This document shows positions 36,381 through 48,700 of a DNA stretch of 64,000 nucleotides, piece after piece; the first letter of the stretch is position 1, and each line of letters begins with the position of its first letter. A program made the translations under genes and the position numbers. The stretch is from Entonaema liquescens. Taxonomy: Eukaryota > Ascomycota > Sordariomycetes > Xylariales > Xylariaceae. The stretch is from positions 620,001 through 684,000 of the forward strand of contig CADCSX010000002.1 in NCBI GenBank assembly GCA_902805475.1. The letters run 5' to 3'. The notes beneath the pieces are model-generated. The model saw only the letters and a program-made list of their open reading frames with translations. It did no database searches and was not told where the DNA came from.

Positions 36381-38539
36381 CGTTTAAATTAAAAAAATAA
36401 AACTTATAAAAAGTTTTTTTAATTAAAAATATTTTTAATAATTTATTTTATAAAAATAATAATAATTTAATAATTTTAAATAAAAAAAAATATTAATTAA
36501 TTAAATTATTTAATTATTTAAAAGTAAATTTAAAAATATATTATTAAATTTTTAAAATTAAATAATAAAATACTTTTCAAAATAATTAAATTTTTAATAA
36601 AATTTTATTTTTTATATAAATTAATATAAAAAATAAAATTTATATAAAATTATATTTTATTAAATACTATATAATTATTAATTAATAAACGTTTTATTAA
36701 TATATTGAAAAAAAAATTAATAAAAGTAAATTCCTTTATTATTTTTCTTTTAAATTAAAATTTACTTACTTTTTTTTTAAATATAAAAAATAATAAATTT
36801 AAAAATTATTATTAATAATTTTAAAATAATATAATTATTATAAAATTTTATTTTATATTAATATTATTAAAAAAAAAATTTAAATCCAATTTTCCTTTTT
36901 AAAAATTTTCTTAAAAAATTAAAAAAAATTATTATAAAATATAAATATTTAAATTAGTTAATAAATAATATTATTATTTTAAAAATAATATTTCTTAATT
37001 ATTTAAATTAATTTTATATTATAATAATAATATTTAATCTTTTATTAATAATTATAAAAAATTAATAATATAAATAAAAAAAATAATAAATATAATAAAA
37101 ATTTTAATTATTAAAAAAAACATATATATTATTTTAAATATACATATTAACACGCATAATTTTATCTTTATTTTATACTTATTATAATTTAATTTTATAT
37201 AAAAAAAATAATTATTAAAAAAATAATATTTTTTAATAATAAAAAAAACTTTAATTTTTTAATTTAATTTAAAATACGTTATTTTTTTTAATTATAATTT
37301 ATCTTTAATATTTAAATTTTATTATTAAAAATTAATATATTAAATATAATATAATAAATTTTTTTTAATAAATATTTAATATACATTAATTATAAATATG
37401 TTTTTATAATTTTAACATTATAAAATAAACTTATAAATTCATTAATATTATATAATAACTTTATAAATTATTAAATAATTTAAAATAATATTTTATTATT
37501 ATTTTTATAAAATAATAATAATATTAAAAATATAAATAATAAATTATTAATTATTTAAAATTATAAATTTAATAATTTTAATTTAAATTTAACTTAATTA
37601 TAAAAAAATAAAAATAATAATAATAACATCGTGAAAAATAATAATAACGTATAAAGTAATATCGTAAACCACTTTTTTTATAATAAATTAATAATATAAT
37701 TAATAAAAAAGTTAAAAATATTTATATTTAAAAATATATTTATAAAAAAATATTTTATTTATATAAAATATATAAAAATAATTTTAAATATATATAATAA
37801 ATTAAATTTAAATAATTTTAATATAATTATATTTAATAAATTTACTAATTTAAAAAAAAAACTTTTTAAATAATTAAATATTAACTGTAAAATATATTAT
37901 TTATAAATTAAATAAAAACTAAAAATTATTTAAAATTATATTAAATAAAATTAATATATTTTTTAAAGTTTAAATATTAAAATTATACATAATATACAAT
38001 TATATTTAAATTATAAAAATTAAATTTAATAAAATTATTAAATATTATTATTTAAAAAAATTTTTCCAATAACATTTATTTTTAAAATTTTTTTTATTAA
38101 CTTTTAAATATTATAAATTAATAATTAATTTAAATGTTAAAATTACAAATAAATTAATATATTTAAATTATTTTAAATTAACTTAAATAAATATTATAAA
38201 TAACGAATTTATTTTAATTAATAATAATAAAACTTTTTTATAATATTTAAAAAATATTAATAAAAATTTAATTTTAAAACGCGTAATTTAAGTTAATTTA
38301 AAAAAGTTAAATAATTTTTTAAATAGAAATAAATTTTTAAATAAATAAATCCGGTAATAATTAATAATTTTTTAATTATAAAAATTTTTTAATTATTTAA
38401 AAAAATTTAAAAATTAATAATATTAAATTAATATTTTAATAAATAAATTTTAAAATTTTTATATTTAATAATTAAAAATATTATTTTAATTAATATTATT
38501 TAATTTTTAATAAAAAATATATTTAAATAAAAATATTTC

Positions 38540-38630
38540 GGTTAAATTTTTAATCATTATTTATTTTTTTAATTAATGCGTAACATTTTTTTAAAAATGT
38601 TACGTCGAATTTGTGTAAATAACATTAATA
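38540..38630 (-). repeat. Right inverted repeat of the AT block
   Basis: Reverse complement of the left edge repeat, with most G and C bases changed to A and T. The former CACCCC/GGGTG hairpin now reads as a long A/T stem, GTAACATTTTT / AAAAATGTTAC. AT-rich sequence continues outward to about 38,930. Confidence 0.75.
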
Positions 38631-38700
38631 ACCCATTAAAATAAATAATGATATAAATATTATAATATTGTGTTTAACTCATTTTAATGTTTTAAAAAAG

Positions 38701-38805
38701 GTGGAAATTAGCGGTAACTTTAACGTTACAAGTAAAAAATAATAAAATAATAATTTATCCACTTTTCTACGTGAAAATAAGCTTCGGATAACCATTTATA
38801 TTAAT
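38701..38805 (+). repeat. RIP-mutated copy of an inverted repeat pair
   Basis: It matches the reverse complement of 39,236-39,345. Over the best 69-bp stretch there are 11 differences, every one a C-to-T or G-to-A change in this copy and none a transversion. It also lacks the second copy of a CACGTGARGATAAGCC duplication present in the partner. Confidence 0.85.
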
Positions 38806-39235
38806 TTATATAAGTATTTATTTAAATTTTAACCATTATAAAAATTAACCCGGTTACATTGTAACTTACATTAATTATAATTAATTAATTTGAATTTTTT
38901 TCAATTAAATTAACGTAGTTATAAACTTTCGAATTAATATTTATAAAGGTAGTCAAACGATAATAAATCCTGGTGTTGTTGTTGTAGTTGTTTTGGTTAC
39001 GTATGTGTAAATTACTTAATTGACGTTTTGTATGCGTAACTACTACGTGATTATTAACTTAACTTACCTATACCTAGTAATACGGTGGCCAGGGCTGTTG
39101 ACTCGATTGACTATATTGATTTAGCTACTGATTCCCAGGTCTTATAGGTCCTTAGGATAGCAAAATAGGGGCTTGTTACTGTTGAAATACAGGCTGATTC
39201 ATAGTCGCTGGAGACCACTGTTGAGGCTTATATAG

Positions 39236-39345
39236 GTGGCTATCCGGGGCTTATCTTCACGTGGAGGCTTATCCTCACGTGGAAAAGTGGATGGGTTGTT
39301 ACTTTATTATTTTTTACCTGTGACGTTAAGGTTACCGGGAGATTA
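39236..39345 (-). repeat. Unmutated copy of the inverted repeat pair
   Basis: Partner of 38,701-38,805 in opposite orientation with normal base composition. Read on the minus strand it carries two CACGTGA...GATAAGCC units followed by CTATATAAG, a TATA-like sequence, so it may be a promoter-bearing transposon end (LTR or MITE). The element type is not established. Confidence 0.8.
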
Positions 39346-40092
39346 GCCGCCAACCAGGTGCCCATGATTTCCATCAAGTCTTACCTCAGCGACTTAGCCA
39401 ACCCCTATTTGAATTTAAACTTGAGTTATAACGACTTCAAATATTTATTGCTCATGAAAAAGACAAGAGCAGCTTGCTGTTTGCGGAATAGTACGAAGAA
39501 CTTGTATTGATCTTAAGAAAACCTAAGGGAGCATTTTGACGAGATGGCTGGGGCGAGACTTGATAAGACAGACATGGTAGAATGTCTTGGGATCACGAAC
39601 ATGTAGAGTGATTATACGTCTGGCCAGGTTTTAGTCCTATTGCTACGCGATCCAAGGGAGAAAAGCCATATCCCTTAACGGAGCAATAAACAAACGCGAG
39701 TCCCCGAGAGACACAGCGTTATCTATGTGATAATAACTGCGAACCTAATAGTTTGGTGACAGATGTAAGGGGATATACCACTTATGCAGGTATAGCTAAT
39801 CCACGGATAGACTCTAGATCCCATAGCGATATAGTTCAAATACTGCCCTATGATTACCGCTTCGCTTCACTCAAACAAGAATCCATCCCTATCCCACCTA
39901 GAGCGTTATTCTGCTTACATCTCGCCTGCGTTATCTTTCGTGTAGAAACAGCCCAACCTGCGATTAGCTGCCATGTCGAGTTCTGCAAGGGCAGTGGCGT
40001 TCCTTCGTAATAGGCGTTTCGAATGACCTATTGCCATCTTTTCAAATATTATTATTTGCCCATTGTGAGTCTTTCATGCATATAAGCTTCCA
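39346..40092. other. Intergenic next to the AT block
   Basis: About 750 bp of normal composition between the unmutated repeat and the 3' end of the ankyrin gene. One 85-aa ORF (39,753-40,010 plus) has no motif and no supporting context. Nothing else is seen. Confidence 0.5.
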
Positions 40093-42127
40093 TCAACTAG
40101 CGCCCTCCAAAATCTTCACCATTTCGTGATGTTGCGCAGACCGGGCAATATCCAACGCAGTCTTTCCCGATTTATTTTTTATTGTTAAGTCGGCACCATG
40201 TTTCAGTAATACTTTAACATTTTCCCTGGAGTCCCATGCCGCACATATAGATAGAGCGGTTGGGTAATCGCCAGAGTATAAGTTGTTGACGTTGGCCCCG
40301 TGCGTGAGCATGTAGTCTATGAGTTTTGTGTTTTCGCACGCGTTCGCCCAGAGAAAGGGGTCTCTTCCGTTGTTGCCTTTTATATGCATATCGGCACCGC
40401 TGTCTATTATTAATTTGGCAGTTTCGAAATATTCTTCATCGCCCAAGCCGCTCAATACCACGCCACCTCGATGCATATTAGCGATAGTTTTCATACGAAA
40501 GGTGCACCCTCTGAACTCACCGTCTGCCGGGTAGACGTAATTAGCATTCGCACCGCTTTCTAGTAGAATGCGGGTCATCTCGACATCCCTTAGTAACCTC
40601 GCAGTAACTTCTAACGGGACATAGCCACAGTCCAAAAAGGTTGCCAGTCTCTGATGAGACCGAATCTTATTATCAAGTTTATCCTGTGTCTCTGGCGGGA
40701 GGTAATCGTCCTTGTTGGCACCATGAGCTAACAGCAACCGAACAGCTTGTTTCTGCTGCTGCATCATTGCTTGATACAGGGGAGGAAGTCCTAACGCCTA
40801 TTCGTTAATTTCAAACTCAGCTCAGATTTCATACGGCCGGCGGCACTCACCATATTTGTCTCTGATATTTGGGTCAAATCCTGCAGAAAGCAGAATCTCC
40901 AGGCTCTGAAGATCGCTATTCTCGAGAGCCTGGTGGACAAAATATGGGCCCGAGGCCGACTTATTTAATTTTGGTGCCAGAGATTTGAGTAGTGGCCTGA
41001 TACCGGGTATCTCTTCTATCCTCTGAGTCAGGGGAAAGATCATGTCTATGGATCCCGTTAGAGAACATCCTCTTTGCACTAGGATGTTGGCAACAGCCAA
41101 TGCTTCGGACGAGAGAGCAACGTTTAGAGGAGAACGCAGCTGATTGTCGCGTGCGTTGATATCAGCACCGTGGTCGAGCAGGAGCTGGGCCATTTCCGCA
41201 TCATTATATATGGCGCAGAAATGAAGAACCGTTTGGCCGTCTTGGGTTCTCTCTGATGTTGAATAACCGCTCGAAATGAGACGGATGACCCCATCGCCAT
41301 TCCGAGTCCTGACTGCTTCGAGCAAGGTAGTCGGCTCTACCGAGAATGGGCTGAGGAGTACTTCACTAGATGCCTGAGAGTCGGGTTGGTAGTGTAGCGG
41401 AGATGTAGGGTTTTGGGGTTCTGGCAACTGCTCGAGGTATCTGTTTAAAGGAAACGCAGCATCCGTTGATTGAGAGATGGATTGACGGCGTCCTCCGAAA
41501 GCCGAAACACTTGCAACATCATCTTCCATCCTCCTGCGGACTCTCCTTCCGCTATCACGGCTACGCAGCTCAGCAGAGAGCTTCGCATAGACTTTGTTGA
41601 CATCATTCTTGATCTCATCCTGACCTTTCCCCTCGAGGAATCTGTAATTAGAATTAGTACAGCTTGGACGATAGAGTAGTTATGATAGGGATCGAGTCTA
41701 CGAACCCATTGATTACCGATATCGTAATGTTTAAACTTGCTTTACCCTCCTGGAGCCTCTCCCTCAACGCCTTGATTTCACCTTTCCGTATTACCCACCC
41801 AACCATCCTTATTGGGCTTCTCCTGCCGGACCCTTTCAGAGGCACTAAAAGTGTATGAATGGATTGCATGCTCTCTTGGCATAGGCTGATACACTCCGTT
41901 AAACTATTCTCCAGTGTGATATCCTCCGATTGTAAGTCATATTTGGCGCATATTTCCTGGAGAGATCCAAGCACCACAGAGAGATTCTGCACGTCGCGGC
42001 GAATATGGACTATTTCTTGCGGCGCATCGGACATCTCCTGAATTAATGAAACGAGTGTTCTCGCTGTAGACACGGCAAGCCCAGCGACGCCTATGACGCT
42101 GGCTACCATTGACAGCGGATCGGCCAT
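40093..42127 (-). CDS. HeLo-like N-terminal domain plus ankyrin-repeat protein
   Basis: A 636-aa protein from three exons: 42127-41706, 41641-40851, 40790-40093. Phases fit, and the second splice uses the acceptor GCGTTAG, giving DKYG-LPPLYQAM. Residues 1-140 (MADPLSMVASVIGVAGLAVS...) match the fungal N-terminal domain of STAND/NLR proteins (HeLo-like), which in relatives drives membrane-targeted cell death. The rest is ankyrin repeats: DGQTVLHFCAIYNDAEMAQLLLDHGADIN, then units near LLLAHGANKDD, ILLESGANANYV, IIDSGADMHI, MLTHGANVN and LLKHGADLTI. No NACHT or NB-ARC ATPase lies between, so it would be an ATPase-less immune-type receptor or adaptor. It lies about 0.7 kb from the RIPed block. 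Confidence 0.85.
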
Positions 42128-42448
42128 GTTGATTGTTGGAATTATAAGCGAGATGGCTCGATATCGCTATTAAAAGATTGCAGTTAATATGAATTTTTAA
42201 TTCTCTTGATTCATCCTTATAAACCCAGACATTATAGGCAATCGACGTCCAAGCGGGTCTGGTCTGCTAGTCTCTTATTGGAATATTAACTTGGGTCGTA
42301 GGGCTTAGAAGGATTGCGGCGGCGCCACTTTCGTGCAGTAGATGGCTGCCTCATTTGCATGGCCGCGTTATGCTATTTATATCATTGGTTGAACGTGGCT
42401 GAGATAATGAACACAGCTACCAGGGTCATTGCATGAAGTCACGCATAT

Positions 42449-42802
42449 TTATTCCGGCCCATATGGCCAACTTGGGTGCCCCCGTGGATCATTCGCTCTG
42501 TAAACCCTTCTTTCGTTCTTTGGTTCGTCGATATCAAGTCCTAAAACATAAGCGTCTTGAATAACCCAGCCCCGTCGACCGTCGCCGGCATCGACGCATC
42601 GAGCAGAAAGGTTTCGTCCTCCAAGGCCCCGACCCTGTAAGTATGATGGAGGTTTTGGTGTTTTTGATGATTCAGGGTCAGTCTGGTTTCTTTCCTGAGG
42701 TCCTCGTCTTCTGCGCGTTTCTGGGGCTAGGTTATGCATCAGAGCTACCAATATACCGAGAAAGACAACTCGGAATACGATTACAGGCATGGTGGTAGCC
42801 AT
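42449..42802 (-). CDS. Hypothetical small protein with hydrophobic N-terminus
   Basis: A single-exon 117-aa ORF from an ATG. Residues 5-23 (MPVIVFRVVFLGILVALMH) are hydrophobic and could be a signal peptide or anchor. An Arg-rich and Pro-rich middle and a WPYGPE end follow. No known domain is recognised. It may be a small secreted protein, or spurious. Confidence 0.3.
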   Translation of the reverse strand: MATTMPVIVFRVVFLGILVALMHNLAPETRRRRGPQERNQTDPESSKTPKPPSYLQGRGLGGRNLSARCVDAGDGRRGWVIQDAYVLGLDIDEPKNERRVYRANDPRGHPSWPYGPE

Positions 42803-43749
42803 CAGAGTGAGGCAGGATGTAGAAAATCAGTAATTTGATACACTTGTTGGTGCGGATGTGAAAAATTGCTACTTAATGTGCGGTTTTAGTTTTTAAGGAT
42901 CAGAGACGTGAATAAGTTCTTCTCTAATCTCCGGCAGGGTTATGGAACCGAAAACGCATTTCTATTAAGAATCGCCGAATATATAGTCTATACCTCAGTC
43001 ACCTTGGGCATCGTTGTATGAGTTATTTGGCTTTTAAAACCACCATGGGCCATGTGCGGGTATTGGGTGTTTCCAACGGGAGGTAGGTAGCTTTAAAATC
43101 GAGCTTGGAAGCCAGAGTCAAACATGCTTGTCCCCTTATGGATTCGAACATGTTCAAATTTACGCCTGGATAATATATATCCAAGCGTTGTAGCATACCT
43201 AACTAGACCAAGGTATTTTGGGAGCCTAACCAGCAGTTTATGAAAAGATACAAATGAGCAAGCATGTCATCGTTGTTATCAGGTTATGTCATTCAGTGTT
43301 GAGAGGTACACAAGGGGGGAATGATGGGTAAACAGCAGATGTTAGCTTCCCTATATTTTCCATAGTAGAGATATATGTAGTGAGTCAATCCAGACCTTTA
43401 CTCTCTTCAGTCTTTACTCTCTTCGGTATCATAAGGGATGTATAGCTAAGCTATACCAAAGGCCAAACCTTAAGGTTTCAACAATTTAGTCATATGAGGA
43501 CGACCCGGGTTACGCTAAACCAGATGGGAAATTCTACCGAAGGATGAATCAATGGACTAAATCAATGGACTAAAATGGCCAATTTCATGAAGTTGACAAA
43601 GCGAAGAATAGCGTTTTCTCGCAAGCGTAGGAAATTCAAGCAAAGTGGGCTAGGCGCTCGTTATGTAATACAACCCCACGGCAGCATTACATACGTCACA
43701 AATGAAAACACTATAGTTATGACTTTTTAAAGTAAAAGTTTCTCAACAA
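42803..43749. other. Intergenic
   Basis: About 950 bp without credible ORFs. Two small direct duplications are visible: CTTTACTCTCTTC near 43,400 and AATCAATGGACTAAA near 43,545-43,575. Confidence 0.5.
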
Positions 43750-43841
43750 TCCGAATTGGTGTAGTGGCTAACATTTGACGCTCTCATTATTGAACGATAA
43801 TAGGAACCGTCAAGCCCGGGGTTCGATTCCCCGATTCGGAG
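43750..43841 (+). tRNA. trnE(CTC): tRNA-Glu (CTC) with 20-nt intron
   Basis: The acceptor stem TCCGAAT (43,750-43,756) pairs with ATTCGGA (43,834-43,840). The anticodon stem TGACG pairs with CGTCA. The loop CTCTCA...C carries anticodon CTC (43,783-43,785), interrupted after position 37 by an intron at 43,787-43,806, the canonical site for nuclear tRNA introns. The T arm holds GGTTCGATTCC (B box). A T-rich run follows as Pol III terminator. Confidence 0.93.
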
Positions 43842-44224
43842 TTTCTTTTTGTGGATATAGAATGTGGTCTATTCTTCCTTTTGGTGTCATGAAATGTCTC
43901 TTTTCTTTTTTTTTCAGTATCTAATTTGTAACTTCCCCTCCCGTTGGTCATCATCTATCATATGTAGCAGCTCTATATATTGGGCAGGCAAGTCGAGTCA
44001 GGGGACCGATGAATAATCTACTTAATGAATAAATGAGACGGCATATTAAGACTGGATTGGATTTATCTTTACATTAAAATTTGCTTGTGCTATGAGGAAG
44101 TAGTGGCAATTATATAATCATTGCATTCCTTAATACCATAAGAAAGGTCTAGCAAAAGCCTAACGCCGGCGCTATGTGGTTAAGATTCACAAAGTCATTA
44201 TTAAAATTTAGCCATTTTGGCTGG

Positions 44225-45216
44225 TTATGCCTGTGCACGCCCACCACTCCCCGTCTTGACACCCTCTAGGACGACGGCCCAAGTACCAGCTTCGCCTCCG
44301 AATCCAGCATGACCGGCAGCAATCCGGCGCATAAGAAGCGTATCTCTTGCTACGGCCAGCCGCTTTCCCTCGCTGCCCTCTAAGCATTCCTTGAACCATT
44401 GCTCTTCCTGGTCGTCAAACGGCAAGCTAGTTAAATCGAGCGCCCTTTCGGCTGATTCATCGTTGTGAGTAGACTCTAGCACGGATAGGACGAGGCGATG
44501 AAAAAGTTGCTGGCGCATGAACTCGGCATGTGACCGCGAAAACTGGAAGGCATCGATGACACTCGATCGCGCGAGGGCATTGAACAACAGTTCCAGCGCC
44601 GAAGATGATTGGATAATGGGCTGAACTGTATGGTAATAGGCAAGTGGAAGACTATAGTCGCCATTCTTGGCATTGCGGACTAGAACGGTGATGATGTCGT
44701 CGACAAAGTCGGGTTGGAGCGACGGATGCGTAAGATACTGCAATGCGAGATCGAATTGCAATGCGTCCATATGCCACAAGCCCTTCATGAAGATTCTGTA
44801 GTTTTTAGGCATGCTGGTACGCTGGGCGTGGGTTTCAGCTTGGTTGGTACCATTCCGATCGTCAACATCGAGAAGTAGATAGAAGACTACCGAGAGCTTG
44901 TGATGGGTGGTAGCGCTCTTTGTCTCGTATATTTGGCTATATAACTGTCGAAGGGCGTCGCTGTTCTTAGGAGGGTAGTGGCTGGCAGCTATGCAAAGAA
45001 GAAATATCAATAACTGGTTAATCAAAATTCGAATAACTAGAGTAAATGACACAACGATATACCTTTTGATAAATTCAGAGCTTTCATCACTCGATCAATA
45101 AACAGCGAACCGTCAAGTTTTCGGCGAGAAGCCTCTAGATGTTGGATAACATTGCGATCATAAGGAAAGGGATCTAGAGAACCGAAAATGCGGTCGAACT
45201 TGGAAGGATCGAGCAT
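44225..45216 (-). CDS. ELYS-like domain nuclear pore protein
   Basis: A 305-aa protein from two exons, 45216-45063 and 44988-44225, with a 74-bp intron. The start MLDPSKFDRIFGSLDPFPYD gives the full family N-terminus, and splicing joins NLSK to AASHYPPKNSDALRQLYSQI. The helical segment MPKNYRIFMKGLWHMDALQFDLALQYLTHP is characteristic of the ELYS-like domain, which in metazoan ELYS and small fungal homologues attaches to the Nup107-160 (Y) complex of the nuclear pore. Expected at the nuclear envelope. It is transcribed divergently from SMC4, with about 530 bp between the starts. Family assignment is from memory of the domain pattern. Confidence 0.75.
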
Positions 45217-45325
45217 TTTTGATAATTGGAAAAGCTCAAATTACAGAAGAGTATCTTAAAGCAGTAACCTTTTTGTACATGTAATAATTTGATATCGACG
45301 TAGCTTGAGCTGTAGACTTGAAAGA

Positions 45326-45377
45326 GATGTAAAATGTAGATGTAAAATGTAGATGTAAATTGTAGATGTAAAATGTA
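45326..45377. repeat. 13-bp minisatellite
   Basis: Four tandem copies of GATGTAAAATGTA (one with a single change), about 110 bp upstream of the ELYS-like start codon. Confidence 0.85.
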
Positions 45378-45746
45378 GATGCGCCGGCGATTTATCGGTT
45401 AAGAAGCTAAGGAATAACCGCGTTTGGATAGCTGTTGATAGCTATTGAAAGGAAGCAGCAACGCGCTGTTGATTGATATCGGCTTAGTAATAATTCTAAT
45501 TCCGGTGATTATAGCGCTTGTGGTGGGGGTTTTTTGGTCGGTTTGTGGGGGATAAAGTTGTTTTTTTTAGTTGTTTTTGTTTACTTTCTACCTGAGACCC
45601 AGGCACCTAATTTATTTCCGCCCTTATCAATTATCAATCTAGCAATTAAACTTGTTTCGGCGACGACGACTCGACTCTAATCATATGCAGCCTGAGTAAC
45701 CAATTCCTTTGCTCTATACGAAGTAGTAGCCTCAACCCAATCAACC

Positions 45747-48700
45747 ATGTCCTCAAGACCGACTCGTCGTGCCGCAGCGGCTCGACGTACAGCTATTATT
45801 GAATCAGACGATGAAGAGGAGGATGTCGGAAACACTACCAGAAGAATAAAGGAAGAAGAAAGCGAAGAAGAATTTGCCCCTGAGACATCAACCGCCAGAA
45901 CTTCACGCCGTCAGACCCAAAACAGAAGGAAATCTGCCGTACCTGCAACGCCGCGCCCGGGTCGTGCAAGGAAGAGCACCGCCAGCGTCGCCTTAGAGCA
46001 GTCGATCGAAGAGAGCCAAGTCCCTGACCCAGACCGAACCGCTACCTCGATTCTTAGCCCAGAGCCGACCCCTAATAAAGCTACCCGAGGAAACGGAAGA
46101 GTGTTGCACCGCGCAAAGTTATCAAAGAACTTACACCCGTAAAGGAATCCACACCTGAGGCCACACCCGATAGTCAACGTCATATTCCGACTCCCGCACA
46201 CTCCGAGGAACCATCCGAACACCACGGCACGCCCCTGGCTGACATCAGCGCCGAGAGCGCGAATGAGCAACGGCAGGACCCAGATGAGACTATTACTCAG
46301 GTTAAGCCTATCAAGGCAATGGACACCATCCTAGAGAGGCCTATGGATATCGTTCTGAAGTCGCGTAAAATGGCAGTGCCCGTCGTCGAAGATACAGGCC
46401 CCAAAGCTCGTATTGTTATTACATACCTGATCTTGACCAACTTCAAGAGCTACGCCGGAAGACAAGAGGTTGGCCCGTTCCATTCCTCTTTCTCTTCGGT
46501 AGTAGGCCCCAACGGTTCCGGTAAATCGAATGTTATCGATTCGCTTCTTTTCGTCTTCGGATTTAGGGCGAGTAAGATGCGACAGGGCAAGATATCTGCT
46601 TTGATCCACAACTCCGCCGCCTACCCAAACCTAGATCACTGTGAAGTGGCTGTTCATTTCCAGGAAGTCATGGACCTTGTTAGTTCACTATGCTATCGCA
46701 TTATATGAATATCACATGCTAATTTTGCTCTTAGCCCGGAGGTGGAACGGAAGTTATTCCCAACTCTCAACTTATCATCTCGAGAAAAGCGTTCAAGAAC
46801 AATTCAAGTAAATACTACATTAACGGAGGCGAGTCTAACTTCACAACGGTGACTACCTTACTACGCGACCGAGGAATTGATCTCGATCATAAACGTTTCC
46901 TCATTCTGCAAGGTGAGGTTGAGTCGATTGCTCAGATGAAGCCTAAGGCTGGCAATGAGCATGAGGATGGTCTACTAGAGTATCTAGAAGATATTATTGG
47001 TACCTCTAAATATAAGACGCCGATTGAAGAGGCAGCAGCGGAAGTAGAAACCCTTAATGAAATTTGTATGGAAAAGAGCGGTCGTGTTCAACATGTGGAA
47101 AAGGAGAAGAACAGCCTCGAGGACAAGAAGAACAAAGCGTTGGCCTTTATCCGGGACGAGAACGATTTAACTCTGAAGCAGTCGGCACTCTATCAGCTCT
47201 ACATCAGCGAGTGTAACAACAACGTGAGCGTGACGGAAGAGGCAATCAACCAGATGCAAGCTCAGCTCGATGCAGAACTCGAGAAACACCAGGGTAGCGA
47301 GCAGGTTATTAAACAGTTGCAAAAGCCTATGCTAAGGGGTCGAAGGAGTTTGAGGCCCAGGAGAAACATGTCCAGTCTCTCGTCAAGGAAGTCTCCAAGT
47401 TCGAGCAAGAAAGAGTCAAGTTCGACGAGAAGCGCAAGTTTTTGAGTGACAAGCAGAAAAAACTCGAGAAGACAATTGCGAATGCCGAAAGATCTGCAGC
47501 GGAAGCTGAAGAAACTGCCGAGCAATGCACCGAAGAGATTGCTTCACGTGTTGAAGAGATCGCAGCTCTCGAGCAGCGTGTGCAAAAAGAAGAGGCAGAA
47601 CTTGCGAAGATACGAGATAGCTTAAAAGGCAAGACGCAAGGTTTCTCAGACCAGATTGCCGCGAAACAGAAATCCCTCGAACCTTGGAAGGAGAAGATCA
47701 ATGAGAAGCAGTCTGCCATTGCTGTTGCCGAATCTGAAATGGCCATTCTCGAAGAGAAGGCCAACGCTGGCGCTGTCGCACTCGAAGAGATGCAGGCGAA
47801 GATTGCTAATATCGAAGAAGGACGGAAAGCCAAATTAGTAGAGCTAAAGGAGTGCCAGGCGGAGAAGGCAAAGCTGGAAAAAGAAGCAAAGAAGGTTGTG
47901 TCTGACCTGGAAAGTCTAGCCCAGATGGAGCCTAAGGCTCGGGCAAAGGTTTCGAATGCTCGGCAAAAGGCAGAAGAAGCACGATCTAGTCTTTCTCAAA
48001 CACAAACCCGAGGCAATGTCCTCACTGCATTGATGCGGATGAAGGAATCTGGACGAATCGATAGCTTTCATGGTCGTCTCGGGAACCTGGGCACAATTGA
48101 CGAGAAATACGACGTTGCCATCTCTACGGCTTGCCCATCTCTCAACAACTTCGTCACCGACACAGTCAAGGCCGGTCAGCAGTGCATAGAGTATCTTCGT
48201 AAGACCAACCTTGGGCGAGGTAACTTTATATGTTTGGATAAGCTGCGTCCGCGCGACTTACAACCTATCCAAACACCAGAGAATGTACCGCGCCTATTCG
48301 ACCTGATCAAAGCTAAAGAAGATAAATTCCGCCCTGCTTTCTACGACTCGCTAAAAGATACTCTAGTCGCCAAAGACCTAGCTCAAGCAAACCGTATCGG
48401 TTTTGGCGCCAGGAGATGGCGGGTGGTTACACTCAATGGAGAGCTGATTGATACAACCGGTACTATGTCTGGAGGTGGAAATATTGTTAAAAGGGGTCTG
48501 ATGTCGAGCAAGCTCGTAGCTGATACGACTAAGGAGCAAGTCACCAAGCTTGAGACCGACCGTGACGCCATGGAGCAGCAGTTCCAGGAATTCCAAGACC
48601 ACCAGCGAGAGCTTGAGTCTCGTCTGAGGTATCTCAAAGATCAGATCCCTCAACTAGACACCAAGATGCAAAAGATTGGGTTAGAGATACAAAGTGCCGA

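Larger units (their letters stand above)
21551..38630. mobile_element. 17-kb RIP-mutated AT block bounded by inverted repeats
   Basis: Nearly pure A+T with no long ORF of normal composition. In the middle, most remaining C and G sit in CpG, as expected when RIP removes CpA (and less often CpT/CpC). The two edges are inverted repeats of each other: 21,552-21,617 against 38,565-38,630 align over 66 bp with 17 differences, all transitions, without gaps, and similarity continues inward past a shared ATTTAACCGAAAT. The edge repeat itself folds into a hairpin, ACGTAACACCCC with GGGTGCTACGT. This could be one large transposon, a nest of inserted elements, or two inverted copies of a smaller element around other RIPed DNA. 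The mutated coding content could not be identified. Confidence 0.75.

Noticed and set aside
21640..38540. AT block as centromere or mitochondrial insertion
   Set aside because: The edges are inverted repeats with RIP-type changes and there are no mitochondrial gene or tRNA signatures. A centromere cannot be excluded by sequence alone, but 17 kb with repeat-framed ends is better explained by transposons.
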